DNA from: JALYGK01 sp036259835
GTDB taxonomy: Bacteria; Actinomycetota; UBA4738
Length of the DNA: 19,580 nt
Assembly (NCBI GenBank): GCA_036259835.1
Contig: DATABA010000113.1
Coordinates: forward strand, 1 to 19,580
Direction: 5' to 3'
This document shows, one piece after another, positions 5,904-13,445 of the stretch (position 1 is its first letter; every line of letters starts with the position of its first letter). The notes beneath the pieces were generated by a model, which saw only the letters and a list, made by a program, of their open reading frames with translations, had not been told where the DNA came from and made no database searches. The position numbers were made by a program, and so were the translations under genes.

Positions 5904-6908
5904 ATGGACAGCCGCAGGCCTCTCTTCGTCGCGAGCGCGCCCAGGACCGGAACCACGTGGGTTGCCTGGGTGCTTAGTGTGGCGCCCGGCGTCACGTGGA
6001 TCAACGAGCCCGACAACGAGTGGCCGAACGTCTACGCCCTGAAGGCGAAACGGACGCTCGGTCGGTTCCCCGTGCTCGATAAAGGCGATACCGCTCCGCG
6101 CGACTACGAACAGTTGTGGGCGCGGGCGTTCCAGGGGTTCAGGCAGTCGCGAATGCTGGATCGCGTCGTGTGGCGTTCGGATCGCGGCGACAGGACCATG
6201 CTTCAGCTCTGGCGCGCGCTCTGCGATCACGCCAATCCGGAAATGTCCCGGGAACTTCGGCTCCTCACGGCGCTCGCCCGACCGCCCGGTTCAAAACCGA
6301 AGCCGATCGGCGGCCGTGGGTACCGAGCGAGAGCGCCGGAACGGGTCCTGGTGAAGTCGGTGTACGCGCCGCTCGCACTGGAGTGGATTACCGCCCGCTT
6401 CCAACCCCAGACCGTGATCGTCCTTCGTCACCCGCTGAACGTCATGGCAAGTTGGGTCGAGCTTATGGGCGGCGGTTGCGCGCTCGACACGAATCCCACC
6501 ATCCGGGAGCGCTTCGCCGCTCGATGGAGCCTCCCCCAGCTGGACGCAGACGCTTCTCGCCTTCAGCGCATTGCGTGGGAAGTCGGGCTCTTCCTGTCCG
6601 CCCTCCACGCGGGAATCGATGAGCATCCCGACTGGGTCGTGGTCGCCCACGAGGACCTCGCCCTCGATCCGCACGCCACGTTCAAGCGTCTCTACGAAGA
6701 CGTCGGTCTGGACTGGACTCCCAAGACTGAGGCGTTCCTCGAGGAGCGGAACCGGCCCGGCGTAGGATTCAAGGTTTTTCGCGTCGGCAGCGAGCTTCCA
6801 GAGCGCTGGCGACAGCGCCTGACCAAGGAGCAGCTCGAGGAGGTCTGGTCGGTCTGGTCGCGGATCAACGCCGCCTGGGTGGAGCAAGCGGGACGCGACC
6901 TGGGGTAG
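5904..6908 (+). CDS. Second sulfotransferase, divergent from the first
   Basis: A 334-residue sulfotransferase family protein. The PAPS 5' loop is FVASAPRTGTTWVAWVL (8-24). The 3'-phosphate motif is VLRHPLNVMASWVELM (173-188), preceded by VLVKSVYAPLALEWI. AHEDLALDPHATFKRLYEDVGLDWT is the conserved C-terminal helix pair. The insert between the two PAPS motifs, about 60-145, is longer than in the neighbour and the two proteins share little outside the motifs, so they are not a recent duplication. The PAPS loop begins at residue 8, so ATG 5904 must be the start or close to it. No ribosome binding site is visible in the 22-base gap, so leaderless translation is possible. Acceptor unknown. It converges with the SnoaL-like gene 24 bases away. 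Confidence 0.88.
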   Translation: MDSRRPLFVASAPRTGTTWVAWVLSVAPGVTWINEPDNEWPNVYALKAKRTLGRFPVLDKGDTAPRDYEQLWARAFQGFRQSRMLDRVVWRSDRGDRTMLQLWRALCDHANPEMSRELRLLTALARPPGSKPKPIGGRGYRARAPERVLVKSVYAPLALEWITARFQPQTVIVLRHPLNVMASWVELMGGGCALDTNPTIRERFAARWSLPQLDADASRLQRIAWEVGLFLSALHAGIDEHPDWVVVAHEDLALDPHATFKRLYEDVGLDWTPKTEAFLEERNRPGVGFKVFRVGSELPERWRQRLTKEQLEEVWSVWSRINAAWVEQAGRDLG

Positions 6909-6932
6909 AGGGTTCAGAGGTCGAACAGCAAC

Positions 6933-7361
6933 TCAGGGCCTGGCGGCGGCGGGAACATCTACTCCGAGCTGATCCCAGATCGCCAATCGGTCCGAGAAGC
7001 TCCAGTGCTCGACGATCTTCCCATCGGCGATCCGTTCGATGTTCACGCCGGTGGTCTCGATTTTCTTGCCTGTGGCGGAGACTCCCATGAAGTCACCCTG
7101 GTGTGTCGCGGTGAATCGCCACCGCCACCACACCTGGTCGGCCGACGCGGCCAGATCTTCGATGTCCAGATGAGCATCCGGGAATGCGTTCCGGACTGCA
7201 CCCAGTCGCTGTTTCATTGCTTCGAGGCCGGTTCCCATGAGCGGAGCGTTCGAGTGCTCGATCACATCCGGGTGGATGAACTCGTCGAGAAGCTCGACCC
7301 TCCCGCGGTTGAAGCCTTCCTCGACCAATCGGACCAGCGGAAAGAATGATTCGTCCTTCAT
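6933..7361 (-). CDS. SnoaL-like / ester cyclase family protein
   Basis: This 142-residue protein matches the SnoaL-like part of the NTF2 fold: helical FFPLVRLVEEGFNRGRVELLDEFIHPDVIEHSN, then LEAMKQRLGAVRNAFPDAHLDIEDL, WWRWRFTATHQGDFMGVSATGKKIETTGVNIERIADGKIVEHW. The last stretch (GVxIxRIxDGKIVEHW) is typical. Named members cyclise polyketides, but most bacterial homologues are uncharacterised small hydrolases, cyclases or ligand-binding proteins, so no reaction is assigned. No polyketide genes are nearby. The start ATG 7361 has AGGGGGGAA directly upstream. It is the last gene of a minus-strand run, 29 bases after the LmeA-like gene, and is probably cotranscribed with it. Confidence 0.88.
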   Translation of the reverse strand: MKDESFFPLVRLVEEGFNRGRVELLDEFIHPDVIEHSNAPLMGTGLEAMKQRLGAVRNAFPDAHLDIEDLAASADQVWWRWRFTATHQGDFMGVSATGKKIETTGVNIERIADGKIVEHWSFSDRLAIWDQLGVDVPAAARP

Positions 7362-7390
7362 GGTTCCCCCCTGGTCGTCTCAGCCGGATT

Positions 7391-8026
7391 TTAGGTCGAA
7401 ACTTCGAACGTCGGCTTGTCGACGCTGAACGCGACCTCGGCTTCCTCCCCCCGCACCTCAGCCGTCGTGTAGTCGACTCCGGGAACGAGCTCCGGAAGCG
7501 GGAAGGAGAAGATTCTCGGGAAACCCGCGGGGGTCAGAACCAACCGTCCACCGCTCGTCGAGAGTTCCGCTCTACCTTCGATCCCCAGCTGCGGGCTGCC
7601 GATCCCCACCTGTCCGTCCACGAACCGAACGCGAAGCGGAATGTTGGCCCTGTTCAGCGCTTCTGTGACTCCGCGGCCGGTCAAGGTGATGTGCCCGTCG
7701 CCTTCCTCGCCTCGAATCGTGGCCTCGCCACCCGCAACCAGCTGGCGAGACGAGAAGCGAACCTGTCGAAGATCGAGCTCCACGGCTTCGAGCTCGATCC
7801 CCTTCACTTCGCTGGGCCCCGACCGGAGCCGAACCTCGTCGAATTCCCCGGAGATGAGATGGGGGATGAATGGGAATCCCTCCAGCGACACGTCCGGACG
7901 GGTGGACAGCTCCAGCTTGGCCTGCAGCTCGCGCGCCACCCAATATTCGCCGAGAAACTTCAGCGCGAAGTCGGCTCCAACAACAAGGAGCGCCAAAACG
8001 ACGAGGACGGCGAAGAGTCGCCTCAT
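7391..8026 (-). CDS. LmeA-like (DUF2993) lipid-binding protein
   Basis: The 211-residue protein fits the DUF2993/LmeA family. Residues 4-18 (LFAVLVVLALLVVGA) form an N-terminal signal or anchor helix. The family signature is seen in VSLEGFPFIPHLISGEFDEVRL (46-67). Alternating beta strands continue (VELDLRQVRF, LPLRVRFVDGQVGI-like segments) and end with FSFPLPELVPGVDYTTAEV. In mycobacteria, LmeA binds phospholipids in the periplasm and affects lipomannan maturation; this role is not proven for distant members. The gene starts 28 bases after the BON-domain gene, and the two may act together at the envelope. Start ATG 8026 gives the complete hydrophobic segment. Family assignment is strong; the specific function is inferred. 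Confidence 0.87.
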   Translation of the reverse strand: MRRLFAVLVVLALLVVGADFALKFLGEYWVARELQAKLELSTRPDVSLEGFPFIPHLISGEFDEVRLRSGPSEVKGIELEAVELDLRQVRFSSRQLVAGGEATIRGEEGDGHITLTGRGVTEALNRANIPLRVRFVDGQVGIGSPQLGIEGRAELSTSGGRLVLTPAGFPRIFSFPLPELVPGVDYTTAEVRGEEAEVAFSVDKPTFEVST

Positions 8027-8054
8027 CCGTCGTCCTCAACGGTTGAGGTCGCTA

Positions 8055-8570
8055 TCAGGCGCGTGCCGTCGTGCTGGTCTGTCGAGCCGCCTCCTTGTTC
8101 TGTGCGGGCGTACCCGGCAGGTGCAGCAAGTTGTGGACGTCGGCAACGCCGGGGATCTTCCGCACCCTCTTCTCGAGGTCCTTGACGTCCTCGGGGTGGT
8201 CGACTTCACCTCGAAGGACCACAACACCGTCCTCGGCGTTGACGTTGATCTTGCCCTTCGCGACGCTGGGGTCGCCAAAGATCTCGCTTTCGACCTTGTG
8301 GGCCAGCGTGGCGTCGTCAGGTTCAGGATCCGCCGGGGTTCGGTGTGTCGCCTTTTGCCACAGGCCGGATGTTTCGGCGCCGGTGGCCCTCCCGAGCCGC
8401 TGAGTACGCCGCCCGATGCGCCGGAGCGTCGCCAACGACCGGTCCTTGGCTCTGATGCGGCGCGTTCGTCCTCGGTCGGGGTCGAAGAAGTACGTCACCG
8501 CGGCGCCGAAGGCAGCGGCCGCCGCGAGCTTCTTCTTGCTGGTTTTGGTGGGTTTGGTGGTCGTCGTCAT
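8055..8570 (-). CDS. BON-domain protein with N-terminal hydrophobic segment
   Basis: The start ATG 8570 is chosen over an upstream in-frame start at 8630 because AAAGGAGG lies just before it. This gives 171 residues. A basic Thr/Lys-rich head (1-14) precedes a short hydrophobic stretch, KLAAAAAFGAAVTYFFDPDRG (14-34); the YFFDPDRGRxRR motif recurs in proteins of this type. A basic, probably helical linker follows to about 75. The BON domain occupies about 86-153: LAHKVESEIFGDPSVAKGKINVNAEDG, then VVVLRGEVDHPEDVKDLEKRVRKIPGVADVHNLLHL, with the conserved Gly in LRGEV. BON domains bind membranes or phospholipids in envelope maintenance, as in OsmY and Rv0899-type proteins. The LmeA-like gene follows after 28 bases. 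Exact role unknown. Confidence 0.87.
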   Translation of the reverse strand: MTTTTKPTKTSKKKLAAAAAFGAAVTYFFDPDRGRTRRIRAKDRSLATLRRIGRRTQRLGRATGAETSGLWQKATHRTPADPEPDDATLAHKVESEIFGDPSVAKGKINVNAEDGVVVLRGEVDHPEDVKDLEKRVRKIPGVADVHNLLHLPGTPAQNKEAARQTSTTARA

Positions 8571-8647
8571 AGGAGCCTCCTTTGGACGCGTTCCACCCTC
8601 TCTATGCGACGTACCCGACGCTTCCAGCAACGAAACAGCACGTCGCG

Positions 8648-9604
8648 CTACTGGACTTTGGGAAGGACTTCGCGCTGATAGAAGCCGATGAACTGCTCCT
8701 GGTCGGGGCCGACCTGGTGGACGTAGACGTGGTCGTAGCCGGCCTGGACGTACTCCTGGATGGCGTCGATGTGGGGCTGTGGGTCCGGCCCACAGATCAC
8801 CGCCTCCGCGACGTCATCTTCACTCACCATCTCGGCGGCCTGCTCGAAGTGGCGCGGCAGCGGCAGCTCTTGGCCGAGCTCGCCCTTGATCGAGGTGTTC
8901 GGCCACCACTCGTGGGCGGTTCGTCGCGCGGCCGCCTCGTCTTGCGCCCAGCAGACATGGAGCATTCCGTACTTCGGCTTCCCAGCGCCGCCCGCCTTCT
9001 CGAAGGTCTGGATCAGTTCCTGGTCCGGTGACGTACCGATGTACCCGTCCGCCACGTTCCCGGCGAGCTCGGTGGCTTTCTCTCCCGAGGCGGCCATCAG
9101 AATGGGCGGGGGCTCGTCTGGGAGGTCGTAGATCCGAGCGTTCTCCACGGCGTAGTAGTCGCCGTAGTGGCTCTTCGACCCTCCCTCCCACAGGAGCCGG
9201 ATGACCTCGATGGCCTCCTCCAGCATCTCGAGCCGAACCTCCGGCTCGGGCCATCCCATCGCGAGGATGTGCTCGTTCAGGTTCTCGCCGGTGCCGAGGC
9301 CCAGGAGGAACCTGCCGGGCATCATGCAGGCGGCGGTGGCGGCTGCCTGGGCAATGACGGCGGGGTGAATCCGCATGGTCGGGCACGTGACGCCGGTCGA
9401 AAGAGGAATTCGCTTCGTGGCCTGCGAGATCCCTCCGATGACCGACCACACGAAGGGGCTATGGCCCTGCCGGTCGATCCACGGGTGATAGTGATCGGAA
9501 ATGAAAAGGAACGAGAACCCCGACTCCTCCGCTCGGGTCGCGAAACGGACGAGGTCCGTCGGCGGATGCTCCTCGCTGGACAGGGCGTAGCCGATTTCGA
9601 CCAT
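8648..9604 (-). CDS. F420-dependent LLM-class oxidoreductase, FGD-like
   Basis: A 318-residue TIM-barrel flavin/F420 oxidoreductase closely resembling F420-dependent glucose-6-phosphate dehydrogenase. GYALSSEE (5-12), SDHYHPW (36-42), CPTMRIHPAVIAQAAATAACMMPGR (74-98) and GTGENLNEH (104-112) line up with Mycobacterium FGD1, matching its E13, H40, W44 and E109 with E11, H38, W42 and E107. The stretch TSPDQEL stands where I recall FGD1 having TSGKG with phosphate-binding K198, so glucose 6-phosphate may not be the substrate. The start is ATG 9604, preceded by GAAGGAGG; the frame extends to 9820 across the tRNA gene, which is not credible coding. It heads a minus-strand run (BON gene 77 bases downstream). 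Other LLM substrates are possible. Confidence 0.9.
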   Translation of the reverse strand: MVEIGYALSSEEHPPTDLVRFATRAEESGFSFLFISDHYHPWIDRQGHSPFVWSVIGGISQATKRIPLSTGVTCPTMRIHPAVIAQAAATAACMMPGRFLLGLGTGENLNEHILAMGWPEPEVRLEMLEEAIEVIRLLWEGGSKSHYGDYYAVENARIYDLPDEPPPILMAASGEKATELAGNVADGYIGTSPDQELIQTFEKAGGAGKPKYGMLHVCWAQDEAAARRTAHEWWPNTSIKGELGQELPLPRHFEQAAEMVSEDDVAEAVICGPDPQPHIDAIQEYVQAGYDHVYVHQVGPDQEQFIGFYQREVLPKVQ

Positions 9605-9706
9605 GGTTAAGGCCTCCTTCGAAAATGGGCGTTGCCTCATTTGTTCCACGCTTTTGCGAAGGGGAACCGTCCTGTGGCCGAAGCCCTTCGGGGGGTGCCG
9701 GTCCCG

Positions 9707-9712
9707 TAGAAT
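9707..9712 (+). promoter_or_regulatory. Candidate -10 element for tRNA-Ser(GGA)
   Basis: TAGAAT lies nine bases before the mature 5' end of the serine tRNA. It resembles the TAAAAT before the other serine tRNA, and both are followed by TCGC. No good -35 is visible 16 to 18 bases upstream, where the sequence is GC-rich. The 117-base gap 9605-9721 shows nothing else I can name. Confidence 0.35.
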
Positions 9713-9721
9713 CGCTCGTTC

Positions 9722-9811
9722 GGAGGGATGCCCGAGCGGACGAAGGGGCACGCCTGGAGAGCGTGTAGGCGGGTAACCGTCTCCGGGGTTCAAATCCCCG
9801 TCCCTCCGCCA
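9722..9811 (+). tRNA. tRNA-Ser (anticodon GGA), CCA encoded
   Basis: Acceptor GGAGGGA (9722-9728) pairs with TCCCTCC (9801-9807), discriminator G 9808, and CCA at 9809-9811 appears to be encoded. The anticodon stem CACGC/GCGTG encloses CTGGAGA, giving anticodon GGA at 9756-9758, which reads UCC and UCU. The long variable arm (about 9766-9783) is typical for serine. The T arm is CGGGG, TTCAAAT, CCCCG. It is a different isoacceptor from the CGA serine tRNA at 3283. The ABC transporter operon starts 32 bases downstream on the same strand. Confidence 0.97.
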
Positions 9812-9817
9812 GCGTCG

Positions 9818-9832
9818 CACTTTTGGAAAGTG
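9818..9832 (+). terminator. Short hairpin between tRNA-Ser(GGA) and the ABC operon
   Basis: CACTTT and AAAGTG form a perfect 6-bp stem around TGG. It is AT-rich and lacks a T run, so it could be a tRNA processing or weak attenuation signal and not a true terminator. The ribosome binding site GGAGA of the next gene starts two bases after it. Confidence 0.25.
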
Positions 9833-9843
9833 TGGAGACCTGA

Positions 9844-11595
9844 ATGAACGAGCAACGCAGCGTTGTTTGGCGCGGTCTTCGGATCATCGCGTCCTATGTC
9901 GCGACCCACCCTCTGCCCTTTGCCATTTCGGTAACAGGTGCCACGGTTTACGCCGGCATGACGGTGGCGACCACCATCGTCCTGGGGCGAATCACCGACC
10001 GCGTTCTCGTTCCCGCGTTCAGAGAGGGAGTGCGCCCGAGCACCATCCTGTGGGGCGTCGTGGCGATCATGGTCGTCGGGGTGATCCGCGCGGCCGGTGT
10101 CATCAGCCGCCGTTACTTCGCCGGCATGACAGGAAGCCGGATGCGGATGACGCTGACCAACGGTGTGGTCGACCGCTACCAGCAGCTCCCGATCGCCTAC
10201 CACCGGTCGAAGCCCACCGGCGAGCTCATCGCCCATGCGGAAGCCGACGTGATGGCGGCCATCGAGGTGATCCACCCGCTTCCGTGGTCTCTAGCTGTGA
10301 TCTTGCTCATCGTCTTCGCCACCATCGCCCTGGTCCTGACCGATCCGTTCCTTGCTTTGATCGGGATCACCGTTCTTCCGGGTCTGGCGTTTCTGAACCG
10401 CTACTACTCGCGCCGCGTCGAGGATCCGGCGTCCAAGGCCCAGCAGCGAATCGGCGAGGTTTCCTCCGTGGTGCACGAAAGCGTGGACGGGGCGCTCATG
10501 GTGAAGACTCTGGGCCGCGAGGACGCGGAAGTGTCCCGACTGGCGGAGAAGGCGGCGGCGCTCAGAGAGGAGCGGATACGCATGGGACGGCTTCGGGCGG
10601 CCTTTGAGCCCTCGTTCGAAGCCATCCCGGCGATCGGCATCATCATCCTGATTGCGGTCGGGTCGTGGCGAGTGTCGACCGGCGCTATTTCGGTCGGGAC
10701 CCTGGTGCAGTTCGTGAGCCTGTTCGAACTCCTCGCCTTCCCCATGCGGCTGATCGGGTTCGTCCTGTCCGAAGTCCCGCGGGCCGTAGTCGGCAGGGAA
10801 CGGCTGGAGGAGGTTTATCGCGAACCGATCACACTTCCGCCTCCGACCAAGGGCCTGGATCTACCGGCGGGACCGCTATCCGTCTCGGTGCGCTCGGTGT
10901 CGTTCTCGTACGGCGCGAACCGCGTGCTCGACGACGTTTCCTTCGACGTGAGGCCCACTGAATCGGTCGCGCTGGTCGGCCCCACCGGATCGGGGAAGAG
11001 CACGCTCGCCGAGCTCCTGGTCCGGCTGGCCGATCCCGATCGCGGGTCGATTCTGCTGGGAGGAGTCGATCTGAAGGACGTCGACCCGGTTCGGCTGCGG
11101 GCCGCCGCGTCGATCGTGTTTCAGGAGAGCTTCCTCTTCGCGTCCTCCGTCCGCGACAACATCGCGCTGGAGCTCGATGTGTCGGACGACCAGATACAGC
11201 GGGCCGCCCGACTCGCTCAGGCGCACGAGTTCATCGAGGCCCTTCCGCGCGGATACGACACGGTCCTCGGCGAGCGCGGTGTGACCCTATCTGGAGGGCA
11301 GCGGCAGCGGCTCGCCCTCGCTCGTGCTCTTGTAAGGAACCCCCGGCTGCTGATCCTCGACGACGCCACTTCGGCGGTCGATCCGACCGTTGAGGCTGCG
11401 ATCCTGGCCGGCCTGCGACGGGAGCTGGACACGACCCTCTTCGTGGTCGCGTATCGAGTCTCCACCATTTCCCTGGCGGACCGAGTTCTGTTCCTGGAAG
11501 GCGGCAGCGTCGTGGCGGAGGGAACGCATCAGCAGCTGCTGCGACACCCGTCCTACCTCGCGATGGTGAGTGCGTACGAACGGGGTGCCGCGTGA
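9844..11595 (+). CDS. ABC exporter half-transporter with degenerate catalytic residues
   Basis: A 583-residue type IV ABC exporter subunit: six transmembrane helices in about 15-310, then the ATPase domain at 345-580. Walker A is GPTGSGKST (379-387), Q-loop Q427, signature LSGGQRQ (482-488, canonical), Walker B LLILDD (502-507). The catalytic Glu after Walker B is Asp (D507), and the H-loop His is Tyr (Y537, VVAYRVST). Such changes mark the degenerate-site subunit of heterodimeric exporters such as TM287/288 and LmrCD. The start ATG 9844 has GGAGA five bases upstream. The next gene starts at GTG 11592, overlapping this stop codon, so the two are surely translated together. Substrate unknown; drugs, lipids and peptides are all known cargo in the family. 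Confidence 0.95.
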   Translation: MNEQRSVVWRGLRIIASYVATHPLPFAISVTGATVYAGMTVATTIVLGRITDRVLVPAFREGVRPSTILWGVVAIMVVGVIRAAGVISRRYFAGMTGSRMRMTLTNGVVDRYQQLPIAYHRSKPTGELIAHAEADVMAAIEVIHPLPWSLAVILLIVFATIALVLTDPFLALIGITVLPGLAFLNRYYSRRVEDPASKAQQRIGEVSSVVHESVDGALMVKTLGREDAEVSRLAEKAAALREERIRMGRLRAAFEPSFEAIPAIGIIILIAVGSWRVSTGAISVGTLVQFVSLFELLAFPMRLIGFVLSEVPRAVVGRERLEEVYREPITLPPPTKGLDLPAGPLSVSVRSVSFSYGANRVLDDVSFDVRPTESVALVGPTGSGKSTLAELLVRLADPDRGSILLGGVDLKDVDPVRLRAAASIVFQESFLFASSVRDNIALELDVSDDQIQRAARLAQAHEFIEALPRGYDTVLGERGVTLSGGQRQRLALARALVRNPRLLILDDATSAVDPTVEAAILAGLRRELDTTLFVVAYRVSTISLADRVLFLEGGSVVAEGTHQQLLRHPSYLAMVSAYERGAA

Positions 11596-13445
11596 GCATG
11601 AACGTGAACGTGACGCCGCCGGAGCGGGACACCGTGATTCCCACGAAGCACATCGAGGGCGCGCTGAAGCTCCTCCGGCGCGGGCTTCGCGAGACGCCCG
11701 AGCTGCGGGCGGGGATCGGCTTCACCCTTGGTCTGGCGCTGGCAATGACGTCGGGGCGAGTCCTGGTCCCGATTCTGGTTCAGCAAATCCTGGACAGCGG
11801 GCTGACCGGCCCGGGTGGCTTTCAGCCGGGATTCGTGTACGGGGCATGCCTCATCGCGGGCGTTGCCGTCGTTCTGGTCTACTTCGCCGCCAGGGCGACC
11901 TATCGGCGGATGGTGCAAAGGAGCGAGAGCGCGCTCGCCGCGCTCCGGGTAAAGGCGTTCGCCCACATCCACCGACTTTCGATTGCAGAGCAGACCAATG
12001 AGAAGCGAGGGGCGTTCGTGGCGCGGGTGACCGCCGACATCGACACGCTGGGAATGTTTCTGGAGTGGGGCGCGCTGTCGTGGGTTACCGCCCTAGCACT
12101 CATGTTCGGCGCGGCCGTGGCGATGTTCGTCTACTCGTGGCAGCTCGCATTGATCTGTCTCGCCGTGGTCGCACCCGTGTACTTCGTTCTTCGCATCTTC
12201 CAGCGGGGCATGCTCTCGGCCTACGACCTGGTGCGAACCCGCGTGGGCGAGACGCTCTCCGAGGTGTCCGAGAGCATCATGGGCGCTGCCGTGGTCCGCG
12301 CGTACGGCCTGGAGGGGCGGACGAACGACCGACTGAAGCGAGCGATCTGGCGCAGATACAAGGCGGAGATGCACGCCAACAAGTACATGGCTTCGGTCTT
12401 CCCCATGGCGGACCTGTTCGGCGCCGCTGCTGTCGCCGCCGCCATCGGTTTCGGCGCGTGGCTCGGGCCTGAGTGGAACCTCTCCCTTGGGCGGCTGGTC
12501 GCGTTCGTCTTCCTGGTGAGCATGTTCGTGCAGCCCCTCGGGGAGATATCGGAGACCTTCGATCACACTCAGACGGCCATTGCGGGGTGGCGGAAGGTGC
12601 TCGGACTTCTCGATATCCCGGTGGATCTGGTCGAACCGGCACCGGGCGTTCCGCTTCCCGACGGAGCGCTGGGGATTCGGGCCGAGGACATCGAGTTTGC
12701 GTACCGGGATGGCGGGGGACCGGTCCTTCGCGGGATCGACGTCGACATCCCGGCCGGCGCCCACGTTGCCGTGGTTGGGGAAACGGGCCATGGCAAGACG
12801 ACCTTCGCCAAACTGCTGTGCCGGCTGGCCGACCCTACGGCGGGGCGGATCGTCATCGGAGACCTCGACCTTCGGGACGTCACGCCGGGGTCGCGTCGCC
12901 GCGCCATTCGCCTGGTTCCGCAGGACGGCTTTCTGTTCGACACGACCATCGCGGAGAACGTCAGATACGGCATGGAGAGCGCCACCGACCACGACGTCGA
13001 GAGAGCGTTCGATGCCCTCGGGCTCGGTGAGTGGGTGCGAAGCCTCCCTGACGGACTGAACACGCGGGTTGGTGAGCGCGGGGAAAACCTTTCAGTGGGT
13101 GAGCGCCAGCTCGTGGCGTTGGCCCGCGCCCAGATCGCGAACCCGGGCCTGCTCATCCTGGACGAAGCGACCAGTGCGGTCGACCCCGAGACCGAGCGAG
13201 CCCTGGCGGAGGCGCTGGCGCGTCTGTCCGCCGGCCGTACGACCGTCACCATCGCGCACCGGATGTCGACTGCCGAGTCGGCGGAACAGGTCCTGGTGTT
13301 CCATCAGGGACGAATCGTGGAGCGGGGGACGCACGAAGAGCTCATCCGAATGGGCAGGGTCTACGCGTCGCTGTACGAAAGCTGGCTCGGAAACACCAGG
13401 GAGGGCGGCCAGGCGAGGGGAGACGGACAGCTAGCGACTGTCTGA
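11592..13445 (+). CDS. ABC exporter half-transporter, catalytic partner with degenerate signature
   Basis: A 617-residue partner of the preceding gene. The transmembrane part lies at about 40-335 and the ATPase domain at 360-600. Walker A is GETGHGKTT (396-404), with His in place of the usual Ser or Cys. Walker B LLILDE (520-525) keeps the catalytic Glu E525, and the H-loop keeps H556 (TIAHRMST). The signature is LSVGERQ (500-506) instead of LSGGQ. Combined with the partner's intact LSGGQ, this subunit's Walker motifs should form the working site, and its own altered signature should face the partner's degenerate Walker B. The GTG start overlaps the upstream TGA by four bases; ATG 11598 is an alternative. 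The 3' end overlaps the converging cyclase gene by 15 bases. Confidence 0.95.
   Translation: MSMNVNVTPPERDTVIPTKHIEGALKLLRRGLRETPELRAGIGFTLGLALAMTSGRVLVPILVQQILDSGLTGPGGFQPGFVYGACLIAGVAVVLVYFAARATYRRMVQRSESALAALRVKAFAHIHRLSIAEQTNEKRGAFVARVTADIDTLGMFLEWGALSWVTALALMFGAAVAMFVYSWQLALICLAVVAPVYFVLRIFQRGMLSAYDLVRTRVGETLSEVSESIMGAAVVRAYGLEGRTNDRLKRAIWRRYKAEMHANKYMASVFPMADLFGAAAVAAAIGFGAWLGPEWNLSLGRLVAFVFLVSMFVQPLGEISETFDHTQTAIAGWRKVLGLLDIPVDLVEPAPGVPLPDGALGIRAEDIEFAYRDGGGPVLRGIDVDIPAGAHVAVVGETGHGKTTFAKLLCRLADPTAGRIVIGDLDLRDVTPGSRRRAIRLVPQDGFLFDTTIAENVRYGMESATDHDVERAFDALGLGEWVRSLPDGLNTRVGERGENLSVGERQLVALARAQIANPGLLILDEATSAVDPETERALAEALARLSAGRTTVTIAHRMSTAESAEQVLVFHQGRIVERGTHEELIRMGRVYASLYESWLGNTREGGQARGDGQLATV

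Noticed and set aside
5174..5977. 267-codon plus-strand frame over the first sulfotransferase
   Set aside because: Lies opposite the PAPS motifs and spans the divergent gap; no family resemblance.
7346..8678. Plus-strand frames over the LmeA-like and BON genes
   Set aside because: Both opposite strands are supported by domains and ribosome binding sites; the plus frames show neither.
9722..9843. tRNA-Ser(GGA) 3' end as a mobile-element attachment site
   Set aside because: No integrase gene and no repeat of the tRNA 3' end was found in the window.
12093..12992. 299-codon minus-strand frame opposite the second ABC subunit
   Set aside because: Antisense to a clearly real ABC gene; composition is His/Arg/Gly-rich and has no recognisable motif.
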